Part shown: in pieces, positions 24,648-32,879 of the stretch | How the letters are laid out: every line of letters begins with the position of its first letter | Position numbering within the stretch: the first letter of the stretch is position 1 | Source: Alloyangia pacifica | GTDB lineage: Bacteria; Pseudomonadota; Alphaproteobacteria; Rhodobacterales; Rhodobacteraceae | Assembly (NCBI RefSeq): GCF_020524285.1 | Contig: NZ_JAIVKX010000022.1 | Location: forward strand, 1-64,000 | Length of the DNA: 64,000 bases | Direction: 5' to 3' | Program-made: the position numbers and the translations under genes | Notes under the pieces: model-generated | What the model was told of the DNA's origin: nothing | Database searches by the model: none | Seen by the model: only the letters and a program-made list of their open reading frames with translations

Positions 24648-25655
24648 TCAGTCTTCCGCGCGGCTTTTCCAGCGCGCGTGAAGCTCTTCGAAGACAACCT
24701 GCGCCTCGGACTCGATCCAATCGGCGAAACGCGGGTCATCCAATTCCATGTTGAGGCCCTTGGCGGTGCGCTTGAGCGTGCCGGCCTTCCGTCCCGCCAC
24801 CACCAGCGCCTGCCGCCGCGGCTTTTCCGCCGGCTTGGCCTTGGGTGCCGCGGGACGGGCAGGGGAGGGGGCCAGATGCCCCATCACCGCGTCGAAGGCG
24901 GCGACGGAGACGTCTTCGGGCGGGGTCTCGCCGTTGACCACGGCGACCTGGGCACGGGTGTGCACGTCGTCGGCAAGCCGGGCCAGCTCGTCGCGGTCGG
25001 CGCCGTTCTCCTCGATGGCACGGGCCATGGCCTCCCAGCGGGGGCGACCGATGCCATGCGCGGCCCCGATGGCGGTGGCGAGGTCGAGGCCGATCAGCTC
25101 GGCCACCGACAGCGCCATGGAGATCGCCGATTTGCTGACCGTCAGCACCTCGGCCACCTGGCTCTGGTTGCCGAAGCCGGTTTCGACCAACTCCTTGGCG
25201 AACAATGCCTTTTCAATGAAGGACAGGTCGCGCCGGGCCATGTTTTCCGAGATTTGCGCGGTCATCGCATCGCGCTCGTCGAGCGTGGCGACCAGCGCAC
25301 GGACCTTGGTGACCTTGTCGGAGGTGCGAATCGCCTCGAGCCGGCGTCCGCCGTAGACCAGCAGGTAGCGGCCCTCTTGCTCGGGGTGACGGCGCACGAG
25401 GATCGGCACGGTCTGGCCGTTCGCCTCGATCGCGTCACGCAGGTCGTGCACGTCCGAGGGGTCGAGCCGGTCGCGGGTGCGCGTGTCGTCGATCTGCGTC
25501 GGGTCGAGCTCCCAGATGCGGTGGCTGTCGACCGCGTCCCGGGCGGAGCGCAGGGCGCGGTTGGAGGCCATCATCGGAGAGGCCGCGCCGCCCTGCTTGC
25601 CGGCGGCGGCGAGGCTGTCGAGCATCGACATGCGTTTCTTGCGGGTGTCACTCAT
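24648..25655 (-). CDS. repB: RepB, ParB-like partition protein of the repABC replicon
   Basis: A 335-residue centromere-binding protein. The ParB N-terminal domain is marked by YLLVYGGRRLEAIR and the interaction box ISENMARRDLSFIEKA; the helix-turn-helix is NQSQVAEVLTVSKSAISMAL. A basic linker follows. It binds parS sites and cooperates with RepA in plasmid segregation. It starts 23 bp after the repA stop. I did not find a convincing parS palindrome within the window, although short inverted repeats occur in the flanks. Length and order are normal for alphaproteobacterial RepB. Confidence 0.95.
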   Translation of the reverse strand: MSDTRKKRMSMLDSLAAAGKQGGAASPMMASNRALRSARDAVDSHRIWELDPTQIDDTRTRDRLDPSDVHDLRDAIEANGQTVPILVRRHPEQEGRYLLVYGGRRLEAIRTSDKVTKVRALVATLDERDAMTAQISENMARRDLSFIEKALFAKELVETGFGNQSQVAEVLTVSKSAISMALSVAELIGLDLATAIGAAHGIGRPRWEAMARAIEENGADRDELARLADDVHTRAQVAVVNGETPPEDVSVAAFDAVMGHLAPSPARPAAPKAKPAEKPRRQALVVAGRKAGTLKRTAKGLNMELDDPRFADWIESEAQVVFEELHARWKSRAED

Positions 25656-25678
25656 CGGTCAATCCCTCATCGGCGCGC

Positions 25679-26890
25679 TCAACGCCCCCAGGTCTTCTGG
25701 ATCAGTGCGGCGATCTCGTCGTTCACCGCGTTGAGGCTTTCGAGCGCGCGGTCGTAGGTGGCGCGGGTGAAGGCGCTGCGGTCGACCTCGTAGAGCGTCT
25801 GCTTGGTGAGGCCGGCATCGGAAATGGCGGTGGACTTCAGCATCGGCGCGTTCAGCACCTTCTCGCCGTACATGGTGCGCAGGAAGGCGACGATGCGGTT
25901 CTGCGGCGCGTCGGTCGGCTCGTAGCGGGTGAGCAGGTAGCGCATCCAGTCGTGCTTCATGTTGGCGCCGCTCTCGGCGATCACGTCCATGAGGTCGGCG
26001 GTCATGCGCAGGAACTGCGACATCGACATGACGTCGAGCATCTCGGGGTGGATGGTGACCAGCACGCCGGAGGCGGCCGAGAGCGCCGACATGGTCAGGA
26101 AGCCGAGCTGCGGCGGGCAGTCGATGACCACCACGTCGTAGTCGTCGTCGACCTGCGACAGCGCGTCCTTGACGCGGAAGAAGAACAGCCCGGCATTGCC
26201 CTGCGCCAGCGCGCGGGGGGTCTCGTGCTCGAATTCCATCAGCTCGAGGTTGCCGGGGATCAGGTCGAGCCCGGGGATGTAGGTCGGGCGGATGACATCG
26301 GTGATCGGCACCGGGTCATCGTAGCGGATGGCGTCGTAGAGCGTGCCGCCGTCGGGCAGGTCGAACTCGGGCTGCACGCCGTGCAGCGCGGTGAGCGAGG
26401 CCTGCGGGTCGAGGTCGATGGCCAGCACCCGGTAGCCCAGCAGGGCCAGGCGCTGCGCCAGGTGCGCCGAGCTGGTGGTCTTGCCCGAGCCGCCCTTGAA
26501 GTTCATCACGCCGATGACCTGCAGGTGGTCGAGGTATGTCTGCTCGCTGCCCTCGGGGGCGCGGCGCCGGCCGGGCAGGTAGTCGCCGGGCTTGCGGGCG
26601 GTCTTTTCCAGCAGGATGCGCAGATCGTGGATGTCGTGCACCGAGTAGAGCCGGCGGTTGCCGGGGGTCAGCTCGGGGGAGGGGCCCTTGCCGTCGAGAT
26701 GCAGCTTGCGAAGGTAGGAATCGTTGACCCCGAGGAGCGCGGCGGCTTCCCCGGAGGTGAACTTGCGCATTTCCTTCGCCGCGTCGGGCGGGAACATGCT
26801 TTCGGCCTGCGCATGAAGCTGCGCGGTCAAACGTTCGGAATGGTCACGAATGACCGTGTTCAGGTCTTCGTCTTCGGTGATATCCTGCAT
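25679..26890 (-). CDS. repA: RepA, ParA-like partition ATPase of the repABC replicon
   Basis: A 403-residue ATPase. An N-terminal MerR-like DNA-binding part (FTSGEAAALLGVNDSYLRKL, residues 44-63) is followed by the deviant Walker A KGGSGKTT (132-139), the DLDPQASLT motif and VVIDCPPQLG. RepA drives plasmid partition and represses the repABC promoter. The start at 26890 (MQDITEDEDLN) is chosen because upstream residues look non-coding; GCAGGATACC is a weak ribosome site. The 250 bp upstream form a divergent promoter region shared with the parD-like gene. Confidence 0.95.
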   Translation of the reverse strand: MQDITEDEDLNTVIRDHSERLTAQLHAQAESMFPPDAAKEMRKFTSGEAAALLGVNDSYLRKLHLDGKGPSPELTPGNRRLYSVHDIHDLRILLEKTARKPGDYLPGRRRAPEGSEQTYLDHLQVIGVMNFKGGSGKTTSSAHLAQRLALLGYRVLAIDLDPQASLTALHGVQPEFDLPDGGTLYDAIRYDDPVPITDVIRPTYIPGLDLIPGNLELMEFEHETPRALAQGNAGLFFFRVKDALSQVDDDYDVVVIDCPPQLGFLTMSALSAASGVLVTIHPEMLDVMSMSQFLRMTADLMDVIAESGANMKHDWMRYLLTRYEPTDAPQNRIVAFLRTMYGEKVLNAPMLKSTAISDAGLTKQTLYEVDRSAFTRATYDRALESLNAVNDEIAALIQKTWGR

Positions 26891-27089
26891 GCGCACGGTA
26901 TCCTGCTCACTGTCTTGCCTCTGTGCCGTGCCCTTGACCGCTTGTATCCGACGGGGTCCTGTGCGCCCTGTCGTGTTCACGGTTTTTGGCGTGTTCCGGC
27001 TCTTTTTCGTGACTATTGCCGGAGAGGCACGAGTCGCGCAAGAAGTTTTCCACACCAATCAGTGGGATGAGGGGTTTCGAGCACGCTCG

Positions 27090-27128
27090 TTGACCGTTCG
27101 GACGCCCGTGCCATATACTACTGGGTAG
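27090..27128 (+). promoter_or_regulatory. Promoter and operator-like repeat of the toxin-antitoxin operon
   Basis: TTGACC (27090-27095), 18 bp, then TATACT (27114-27119) is a near-consensus promoter. The inverted repeat CTAC-TGG-GTAG (27118-27128) overlaps the -10 and start region, a typical place for autoregulation by an RHH antitoxin. Confidence 0.7.
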
Positions 27129-27142
27129 CAAAAGAGGGTGCC

Positions 27143-27400
27143 ATGAGCGTCAAATCTTCCATCTCGCTGACCGACTCGCAGGATGCCTATGTCCGCGGCC
27201 TCGTGCACGAGGGGCGATTCCCCTCGGTGAGCGCGGCGCTGCAGCACGGCATCGAGCTGATGCGGCTGGAAAGCGAGCAGACCGAGGCGCTGCGCCGGCT
27301 TCTCGAGGAGCGGCGGGGCGGGGAGTTCCTGTCGATGGACGAGGGGCGCGCGCGCACCGAGGCGATGATTGCCGGCAAGCGGCGGGCGCGTGGCCTATAG
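27143..27400 (+). CDS. parD: ParD-family (ribbon-helix-helix) antitoxin
   Basis: An 85-residue protein. KSSISLTDSQDAYVRGLV and the following GRFPSVSAALQHGIELMR form the RHH DNA-binding fold; the charged C-terminus (EQTEALRRLLEERRGGEF) is the usual toxin-binding arm. It neutralises ParE and represses its own promoter. AGAGGGTGCC lies before the ATG. The toxin gene overlaps its end. The position next to repABC fits a plasmid stabilisation role. Confidence 0.88.
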   Translation: MSVKSSISLTDSQDAYVRGLVHEGRFPSVSAALQHGIELMRLESEQTEALRRLLEERRGGEFLSMDEGRARTEAMIAGKRRARGL

Positions 27401-27740
27401 AGTCCTGCGCGCGGCGGCGGTCGAGCGGGACCTCGAGCTGATCTTCGATTTCGTGGCCAGCAGCGCCGAGGCGCTGGGGGAGCCCGCCGAGGCGGCCTTC
27501 GACATGGCAGCGCGGCGGATCGGCGGCATCCTCGACGCGATGGAGGGGCTCGGGGCCGTGCCGCACCAGGGCACGCGGCGGCCGGAGCTGGGGCCCGCGC
27601 TGCGCCATGTCACCAAGGATCGGGCGATCTTCTATTTCGACGTGGATGACGCCGCCGAGGAGCTGCGGGTGCTTGCGGTGTTCTTCGGCGGTCAGGATCA
27701 CGACCGGCGGATCCTGCTGCGATTGCTGACCGGGGCGTGA
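27390..27740 (+). CDS. parE: ParE/RelE-superfamily toxin
   Basis: A 116-residue protein beginning VAYRVLRAAAVERDLELIFDFV, the first strand and helices of the ParE fold, and ending with FYFDVDDAAEELRVLAVFFGGQDH, the conserved beta sheet. ParE toxins poison DNA gyrase. The GTG at 27390 overlaps the antitoxin stop by 11 bases and gives the normal N-terminus; a TTG at 27369 would add seven residues. No ATG fits. The protein is slightly longer than typical ParE (about 95-105 residues), with an insertion around QGTRRPELGPAL, but the core is intact. Confidence 0.85.
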   Translation: MAYRVLRAAAVERDLELIFDFVASSAEALGEPAEAAFDMAARRIGGILDAMEGLGAVPHQGTRRPELGPALRHVTKDRAIFYFDVDDAAEELRVLAVFFGGQDHDRRILLRLLTGA

Positions 27741-27753
27741 GCCGGGGCAGGGG

Positions 27754-28410
27754 CTATCTGGCCCGGCAGAGCGTGTGGATGACCTTGATGTCGTCGCCGA
27801 AGTCCGCGTGGCCGGGCAGGTAGTCGCGCGCGCCGGTGATCTCGAGCACGGACCAGCTGCCCTCGGCCTCGAGCGCCGAGAGGGTCTTGTCGAAGCCGAG
27901 CGCCTGCCAACGGTCGGTGCGCTGCGTGAAGGTCACCAGCCCGCCGGGACGCAGGCAGCGGCAGATATCGCGCAGCAGCGCCGCGGCGTCGTCTATATAG
28001 GTCAGCACGCCGACGCAGGCGGCCGCGTCCATGCTGTCCTCTTCGATCGGCAGCGGCAGGCTCTGGAGATTGTGCGCGACGATCTCGGCGTAGATGCCGC
28101 GCTCGCGCGCCTTGCGGATCGATTGCACCGAGATGTCGAGGCCGGTCAGGTGAAGCGCGCCGCGCTCCTGCAGCGCCTGCCCGAAGAGCCCCGTGCCGCA
28201 GCCGACGTCGAGCACCCGCGCGCCCCGCGCCAGGTGAGGCAGCAGCATCTCTGCCGAATCGCTCGGGGTCCGGTAGTTCCACGATTCGAGCGTGGCATCG
28301 TAGGTCGCGGCCCAATCGTCGTAATAGGCGGTGATCTGGCGGTGGTCGGTGCCGCCGGATTTCAGATCGAAGGCCTCATTTGAACCGTTTTTCGCTCGTC
28401 TTGTGGTCAT
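27754..28410 (-). CDS. Class I SAM-dependent methyltransferase
   Basis: A 218-residue protein with motif I VLDVGCGTGLFG (from about residue 67), the acidic LTGLDIS motif and a post-motif AAACVGVLTYIDD. ITAYYDDWAATYDATLESWNY at the N-terminus resembles WBSCR27- and UbiE-like enzymes of unknown substrate. The start at 28410 has GGAGGG seven bases upstream. It is convergent with the ParE gene, only 13 bp away. The substrate is unknown and no neighbour suggests one. Confidence 0.85.
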   Translation of the reverse strand: MTTRRAKNGSNEAFDLKSGGTDHRQITAYYDDWAATYDATLESWNYRTPSDSAEMLLPHLARGARVLDVGCGTGLFGQALQERGALHLTGLDISVQSIRKARERGIYAEIVAHNLQSLPLPIEEDSMDAAACVGVLTYIDDAAALLRDICRCLRPGGLVTFTQRTDRWQALGFDKTLSALEAEGSWSVLEITGARDYLPGHADFGDDIKVIHTLCRAR

Positions 28411-28867
28411 GGAAACCCTCCTGCACGCCAATCCGGCGCCGACAATTCCGCTGCTTTCTTCGACACCCGTCTCCGGCAGGGTCGATCGAGACAAGGCGCC
28501 CTGCCGAAAAATGGCCGAGGCAAGTCCTGCGTCCGCGCGCCGCAGGCAGAGGGTATGGGCAGAGGCGCCGAAGGTCAAAAAGCGCCGAAAAGGGTTCGAC
28601 TTCCGAAAGCAGAGTCGTGTTCCGGTTGCCAAGATGCGGCGCGGCGGGTCGATGCCGCGGCCTGAAGGTTGCCCGATGTGAGGATCGTCGCAGGGATATA
28701 TTCTGAATTTTAATTGCAATCTTTTTGGAATTGAATTCCGCCATATTTTTGACGCCACTCATTGGCGATGTGGGTTTATTGTAAACAGGGCGTGAGCAAT
28801 ATGGATATTTGGCGAGAATTGTACTAGGCCTTGACGCGTATCGACGTGGTAGTTTGGGTTGTTGAAA
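28411..28867. other. Gene-free stretch
   Basis: 457 bp between divergent genes with no credible frame. The part from about 28,690 to 28,860 is clearly AT-richer than its surroundings and may hold promoters. No mobile element end is recognisable. Confidence 0.5.
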
Positions 28868-29296
28868 ATGGGACTGGAGAAGTTTTCGGAGAGTCGTGGC
28901 GAGGCGCTGGACCGGCTTGGCGCATCTGCTCCGACAGGCCTGAAAGTCCCGACCGGCCACGACAGCGCGCCAGGAAGCAACGGCTGGGCGAACTGGCCCC
29001 CGAACATTCGCGATCTTTCCGCCAGGCGGGACGGCCGCGGCGATGGAACCGCACGCACGCTGATCGGAGCAAAGATATCCTCCTACTCGGACGGTGAGGG
29101 ATACCTTTTCGATTTCGCGCGGTCCGTGTTGATCGGGCCGAGCGGCATGCCAACCAGTTTGAGTGCCGTCTTCCGTTATGTCCGGGAGCTCGAAATCCGC
29201 TTGCAGCACGCAAAGACTCCGGAAGCGATGCTGGACCTGCTCCGGCGGCATGCGCCCGAACGGGAAGTCGTCGACCCGCTTTATTTCGAGAGCTGA
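28868..29296 (+). CDS. Hypothetical protein
   Basis: A 142-residue protein, not recognised. The C-terminal half (SLSAVFRYVRELEIRLQHAK, then MLDLLRRHAPE) is helical and looks coding; the N-terminal 60 residues are Gly/Ser/Pro-rich and may be disordered. The ATG at 28868 is preferred over a TTG at 28859; no strong ribosome site is seen. It lies downstream of the AT-rich gap and before the PAP2-type gene. Base composition in its 5' part is less biased than in neighbours, which could indicate transfer. Confidence is limited. Confidence 0.45.
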   Translation: MGLEKFSESRGEALDRLGASAPTGLKVPTGHDSAPGSNGWANWPPNIRDLSARRDGRGDGTARTLIGAKISSYSDGEGYLFDFARSVLIGPSGMPTSLSAVFRYVRELEIRLQHAKTPEAMLDLLRRHAPEREVVDPLYFES

Positions 29297-29593
29297 CCCT
29301 CGGTCGCCGCGCCCCGGCGTGGCGCAGCGGTCGGGCAAGGCGGCTCGCAGTGCCGGAGCCTGGCACGCTGTGCGCTTTTTCCAAATCGTCGGGGCGGGGG
29401 AACCGCCGGGATGCCGAAGGGCGCGGCTTGCGACCGCGCCTCTGCGCCCGGTTTGGCGGGTTCGTGCCACCGGCCGCGGCTTCTTGCTGCCCGGGTCTTC
29501 CCGACCGGGGGTTTCCGCCTAGATCCCCGATTTATGTCAGATGCTTCAGGCCGCCATGTTACTGTCTTGCCCACCCCTGAGCGGAGCGCGACC

Positions 29594-30610
29594 ATGATCC
29601 CGTCTTTCGCCTTCTTCGCCTTCGGCCTCGCCTATGCGGGGTTTTCCTTCCTGCTTGCCCTGCTGTTCCGCGACGGGGTCATCGCCGATCTGCGCGGCTC
29701 GGTGACGGAGGATCTGGACGTCTCGCTGTGGTACGTCGGGGTGATCGCGCTGCTGGTCGCAGCCTGGGCGCTGCGCGCCGAGACGCGGCGGGGCGCCAGC
29801 CGGGGCAGGGCGGCGGGCAGTGTCGCGATGGTGTTTGCGGCCATTCTCTCGCTGCACCTGGGCTTCACCCTGTTCAAGACCACGATGCCCGAGATCGTGC
29901 CCTATTACGCCGATCCCTACCTGGCGCGCATCGATGCCTGGCTGCATGGCAATGCCGACCCCTGGGCGGTGATCAACCGCGTCTTCGGCCCCGACACCAT
30001 GCTGACGCTCACGCCGCTCTACCACGGGCCCTGGCTGATCGCCGCCTTCCTGTTCCCGGTCATCCTGGTGGCCTGCGACGACGACCAGGCGCGGGTGAAG
30101 CGGTACCTCGTGCTCTACTGCGCGAGCTGGATCGTGATCGGCAATGTGCTGGCGCTGGGAGGCATGTCGGTGGGGCCGGTGTTCTACGACCGGGTCTACG
30201 ACAGCAACCGCTTCGCCATGCTGACCTGGACGCTGCGCTTCGCCGGGGTGGAGGGTTCGACCATGGGCGCGCTGCAGGACTACCTGTGGCAGATGTATGC
30301 GGCCGGGCGGGGGAGCTTCGGCACGGGGATCTCGGCCTTCGCCTCGGTGCATGTCTCGGTGGCCACGGTGGTCGCGCTCTATTGCGGCGAGCGCTCGGCG
30401 CTGCTGGGCCTGCCGGCGGCGCTGTTCTGCGGCACCATCCTGCTGCTGTCGATCTGGAGCGGCTACCATTACGCGGTGGACGGCTACTTCTCGATCGGGG
30501 TCATGGCGCTGCTGTGGATCTCGCTGCGGCGGCGCGCGGGGCTTGTCGAGCTCCGCCCGGCAATGCGCGGCGTGGCCCGGCCCGAACCCATGCGGGTGCG
30601 CAAGGACTGA
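29594..30610 (+). CDS. PAP2-superfamily membrane protein (inositolphosphotransferase-like)
   Basis: A 338-residue integral membrane protein with about six helices (FAFFAFGLAYAGFSFLLALL, WYVGVIALLVAAWAL and others). The PAP2-like active site is seen as SAFASVHVSVA, with His after the fifth loop, and SGYHYAVDG, with the catalytic His and Asp. This arrangement is that of PAP2_3/inositolphosphotransferase proteins, which move or remove lipid-linked phosphate head groups. The ATG at 29594 starts right at the first helix; an in-frame ATG at 29534 would add 20 residues. No operon partner is obvious. Confidence 0.75.
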   Translation: MIPSFAFFAFGLAYAGFSFLLALLFRDGVIADLRGSVTEDLDVSLWYVGVIALLVAAWALRAETRRGASRGRAAGSVAMVFAAILSLHLGFTLFKTTMPEIVPYYADPYLARIDAWLHGNADPWAVINRVFGPDTMLTLTPLYHGPWLIAAFLFPVILVACDDDQARVKRYLVLYCASWIVIGNVLALGGMSVGPVFYDRVYDSNRFAMLTWTLRFAGVEGSTMGALQDYLWQMYAAGRGSFGTGISAFASVHVSVATVVALYCGERSALLGLPAALFCGTILLLSIWSGYHYAVDGYFSIGVMALLWISLRRRAGLVELRPAMRGVARPEPMRVRKD

Positions 30611-30716
30611 GGCGCCGGCATGATGCGATGGCCCGGCCGGGCGGTTGCATTCGCGCCGGTCGCTGGTAGGGCTGGCGCTTTCGCCCGAACCCCGACCCAG
30701 CCCCGAGAGGCCCCTC

Positions 30717-31757
30717 ATGTCCGACCTCGAAAATGCCCTGATCATCCACGTCTTCGGCGAGACCGATTACACCTCCTTCCTCTACCCCAAGAAATCCTTC
30801 GGCGGGCAGGAGGCGATCTTCGGCACGCCGCGCGCCGAGGTGATGGTCAAGACGGTCGGCGCCCTGCTCGGCTTCGACAACTGGGAGACGCTGCGCGAGA
30901 AGAGCACGCCCGCCGGGGCGAGCTACGAGGATGCGTTGTCGGAGAGCGTGCTGCACCTGATGAACGGCGCCGACGACGTGAACTTCGCGCTGGAGAACGA
31001 CTACAACATCGTCCTGCTGGGGGTGTTCCGCGGCCCCGATGGCGCGGCGGGGGAGCCGGCATTCAGTGCCCGGGTACTCGGGGTCTCGCGGACCTCCTCA
31101 GCCGATGTCGACGTGCACGCGGGTCTGGCGCGCGACGGGGTGCTGGCCATGGCGCCGATGCTGCGCGACGAGATCGCCGGGGGCACACTCTCGAAGACCG
31201 GGATCGTCGCCGAGATCATCAGCACCGGCGACGGCGCGGGGCTGACTGGGGACGACGCGGCGGAGGCCCCGCTGCCGAACATGGTCGCCTTTCACGAGAC
31301 GGTCACCGAGAAGGGGCTCGAGACGGTGGTGCTCTGCGCCTGCGAGCCCGAGCTTGCCGCCGCGATGAGCGCGCCGGAGAGCACGCTGGCGGTCGGGCTG
31401 GTGGCGGCGGTGATCCCCACGCCGCACGGGCCGGTCGGCTACTGGCTATGGCAGGTGGTGCCGGGCGCGGTGCCGGGCTTCGTGCAGGAGCAGTTCGTCG
31501 ATCCGCATGACTTCCCAAATGCCACCTACGACCGCCTCAAGTCGGGCGACGAGGTGCGGTTCCTCGTGGTCGACCGGGAGAGCCACATGACGACGCGGGT
31601 GGTCACGCTGGACGCCGGCTCGCTTGGGCTGGAAGACTTCGAGCGCAGCGCCATCGAGGCCGCGCGCATGACGATGGAGGGCGATTTTTCCGCCGCCTGC
31701 GATTACGTCATGGCCCATTACAGCGTCGGCGATTTCCTGGATCAGGCAAAGCACTGA
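30717..31757 (+). CDS. Protein of unknown function, 346 residues
   Basis: I do not recognise this protein. It is soluble-looking and acidic with no signal peptide. Visible pieces are IIHVFGETDYTSFLYP at the N-terminus, a central region with VVLCACEPELAAAM and a C-terminal FLVVDRESHMTTRVVTL. The clean reading frame, the codon bias and GAGAGGCC before the ATG at 30717 support a real gene. It lies between the PAP2-type gene and fdhD in the same direction, with 106 bp and 261 bp gaps, so operon membership is uncertain. Confidence 0.7.
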   Translation: MSDLENALIIHVFGETDYTSFLYPKKSFGGQEAIFGTPRAEVMVKTVGALLGFDNWETLREKSTPAGASYEDALSESVLHLMNGADDVNFALENDYNIVLLGVFRGPDGAAGEPAFSARVLGVSRTSSADVDVHAGLARDGVLAMAPMLRDEIAGGTLSKTGIVAEIISTGDGAGLTGDDAAEAPLPNMVAFHETVTEKGLETVVLCACEPELAAAMSAPESTLAVGLVAAVIPTPHGPVGYWLWQVVPGAVPGFVQEQFVDPHDFPNATYDRLKSGDEVRFLVVDRESHMTTRVVTLDAGSLGLEDFERSAIEAARMTMEGDFSAACDYVMAHYSVGDFLDQAKH

Positions 31758-31945
31758 TCCGAAGAGGGTGGGCTGACGCAGGGGCCGTGGCGCTGCGGTC
31801 CTCGTCGCGCCGTGGCTCTCTGCGGGCGGGCAATTGATGCGCCGAAACAGGGGGAGCCGGGCGGGAGTCCGTCTGTGCGACGATTGATATTTTCAATCGA
31901 TAGACGGAACAGCGAAATTGATTGGCTATCATGATCCGGGCCATA

Positions 31946-31976
31946 GGGGGGCATGCTGCCGTGCAGCATCCCTCCC
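31946..31976. promoter_or_regulatory. Long near-perfect stem-loop upstream of fdhD
   Basis: GGGGGG at 31946-31951 and ATGCTGC at 31953-31959 pair with GCAGCAT at 31963-31969 and CCTCCC at 31971-31976, interrupted by one C-C mismatch and one G-T pair; the loop is CGT. It lies 42 bp before the probable fdhD GTG start and has no T-tract, so it is more like a 5' leader structure or operator than a terminator. Confidence 0.5.
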
Positions 31977-32018
31977 GATGCGGCGCCTCCCGCCGCCAGA
32001 CGACCCGGAAAGAGCCCC

Positions 32019-32846
32019 GTGCAACCGACCCATGAAAGCCGACCAAGCCTGCGCCTTGCCTGCGGCGTCGCGCAGCCCGCGCGCCGGGCGCTGATCGAGG
32101 AAACGCCCGTCGCGGTGGTCTTCGACGGCGCGACCCAGGCGGTGCTGATGACCAGCCCGAGCGATCTCGAGGATTTCGCCGTGGGCTTCGCGCTGTCGGA
32201 GGGGATCATCACCGATGCCACGCAGCTGCGCGAGATCGAGATCGTGCGGCAGGAGGCGGCCGGGGGCGGGATCGAGGCGCGGGTCTGGTTGCAGCAGGAC
32301 CGCTCTGCCGCGCTGACCGCGCGGCGGCGGTCGGGGATCGGGCCGGTCGGCTGCGGGCTGTGCGGGATCGAAAGTCTCGAAGCCGCCATGCGCCCGCTGC
32401 CGCCGGTGCCCTTCCGGCCGCTTGGGCTCGGCGCCGAGGAGGTGCTGGCCGCGCCCGATCTGCTGCGCGAGGGGCAGGCGTTGCACGCGGCGACCCGCGC
32501 CGCCCATGCCGCCGGGTTCTACCTGCCCGGACGCGGCATGCTCTGCCTGCGCGAAGACGTGGGGCGGCACAATGCGCTCGACAAGCTGCTCGGCGCCCTG
32601 CTGCGGCAGGGCATCGACCCCGGGGCGGGGGCGATCGTGATGACCAGCCGCCTGTCGGTCGAGCTGGTGCAGAAGACCGCCATTGCCGGCTGCGGCTGCC
32701 TGATCGGGGTCTCGGCCCCCAGCGCGCATGCGCTGCGCCTGGCCGAGCGCGCCGGGATCACGCTGATCGGCTCGGCCCGCAACGGCGCGGCGGATGTTTT
32801 CAGCCACCCCGACCGACTGACCCTCGCCGTCGCGCAAAGCGCCTGA
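32019..32846 (+). CDS. fdhD: FdhD, formate dehydrogenase sulfurtransferase
   Basis: A 275-residue accessory protein that transfers sulfur from a cysteine desulfurase to the molybdenum cofactor of formate dehydrogenase. The CGLCG motif (Cys112, Cys115) holds the persulfide; EETPVAVVFDG and EDVGRHNALDKLLG are further hallmarks. The GTG at 32019 is preferred: it has GGAAAGAG upstream and gives the usual N-terminal length; an ATG at 31953 would start inside the stem-loop. It lies 33 bp before the YdeP-type oxidoreductase, its presumed client. Confidence 0.93.
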   Translation: MQPTHESRPSLRLACGVAQPARRALIEETPVAVVFDGATQAVLMTSPSDLEDFAVGFALSEGIITDATQLREIEIVRQEAAGGGIEARVWLQQDRSAALTARRRSGIGPVGCGLCGIESLEAAMRPLPPVPFRPLGLGAEEVLAAPDLLREGQALHAATRAAHAAGFYLPGRGMLCLREDVGRHNALDKLLGALLRQGIDPGAGAIVMTSRLSVELVQKTAIAGCGCLIGVSAPSAHALRLAERAGITLIGSARNGAADVFSHPDRLTLAVAQSA

Positions 32847-32879
32847 CGGCCTCTCCCAGACAAGACACGGAGCCAGATC

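Noticed and set aside
26891-27142. Search for a parS centromere in the repA upstream region
   Set aside because: Only short inverted repeats (for example CGAGCACGCTCG) were found; none is clearly a RepB site.
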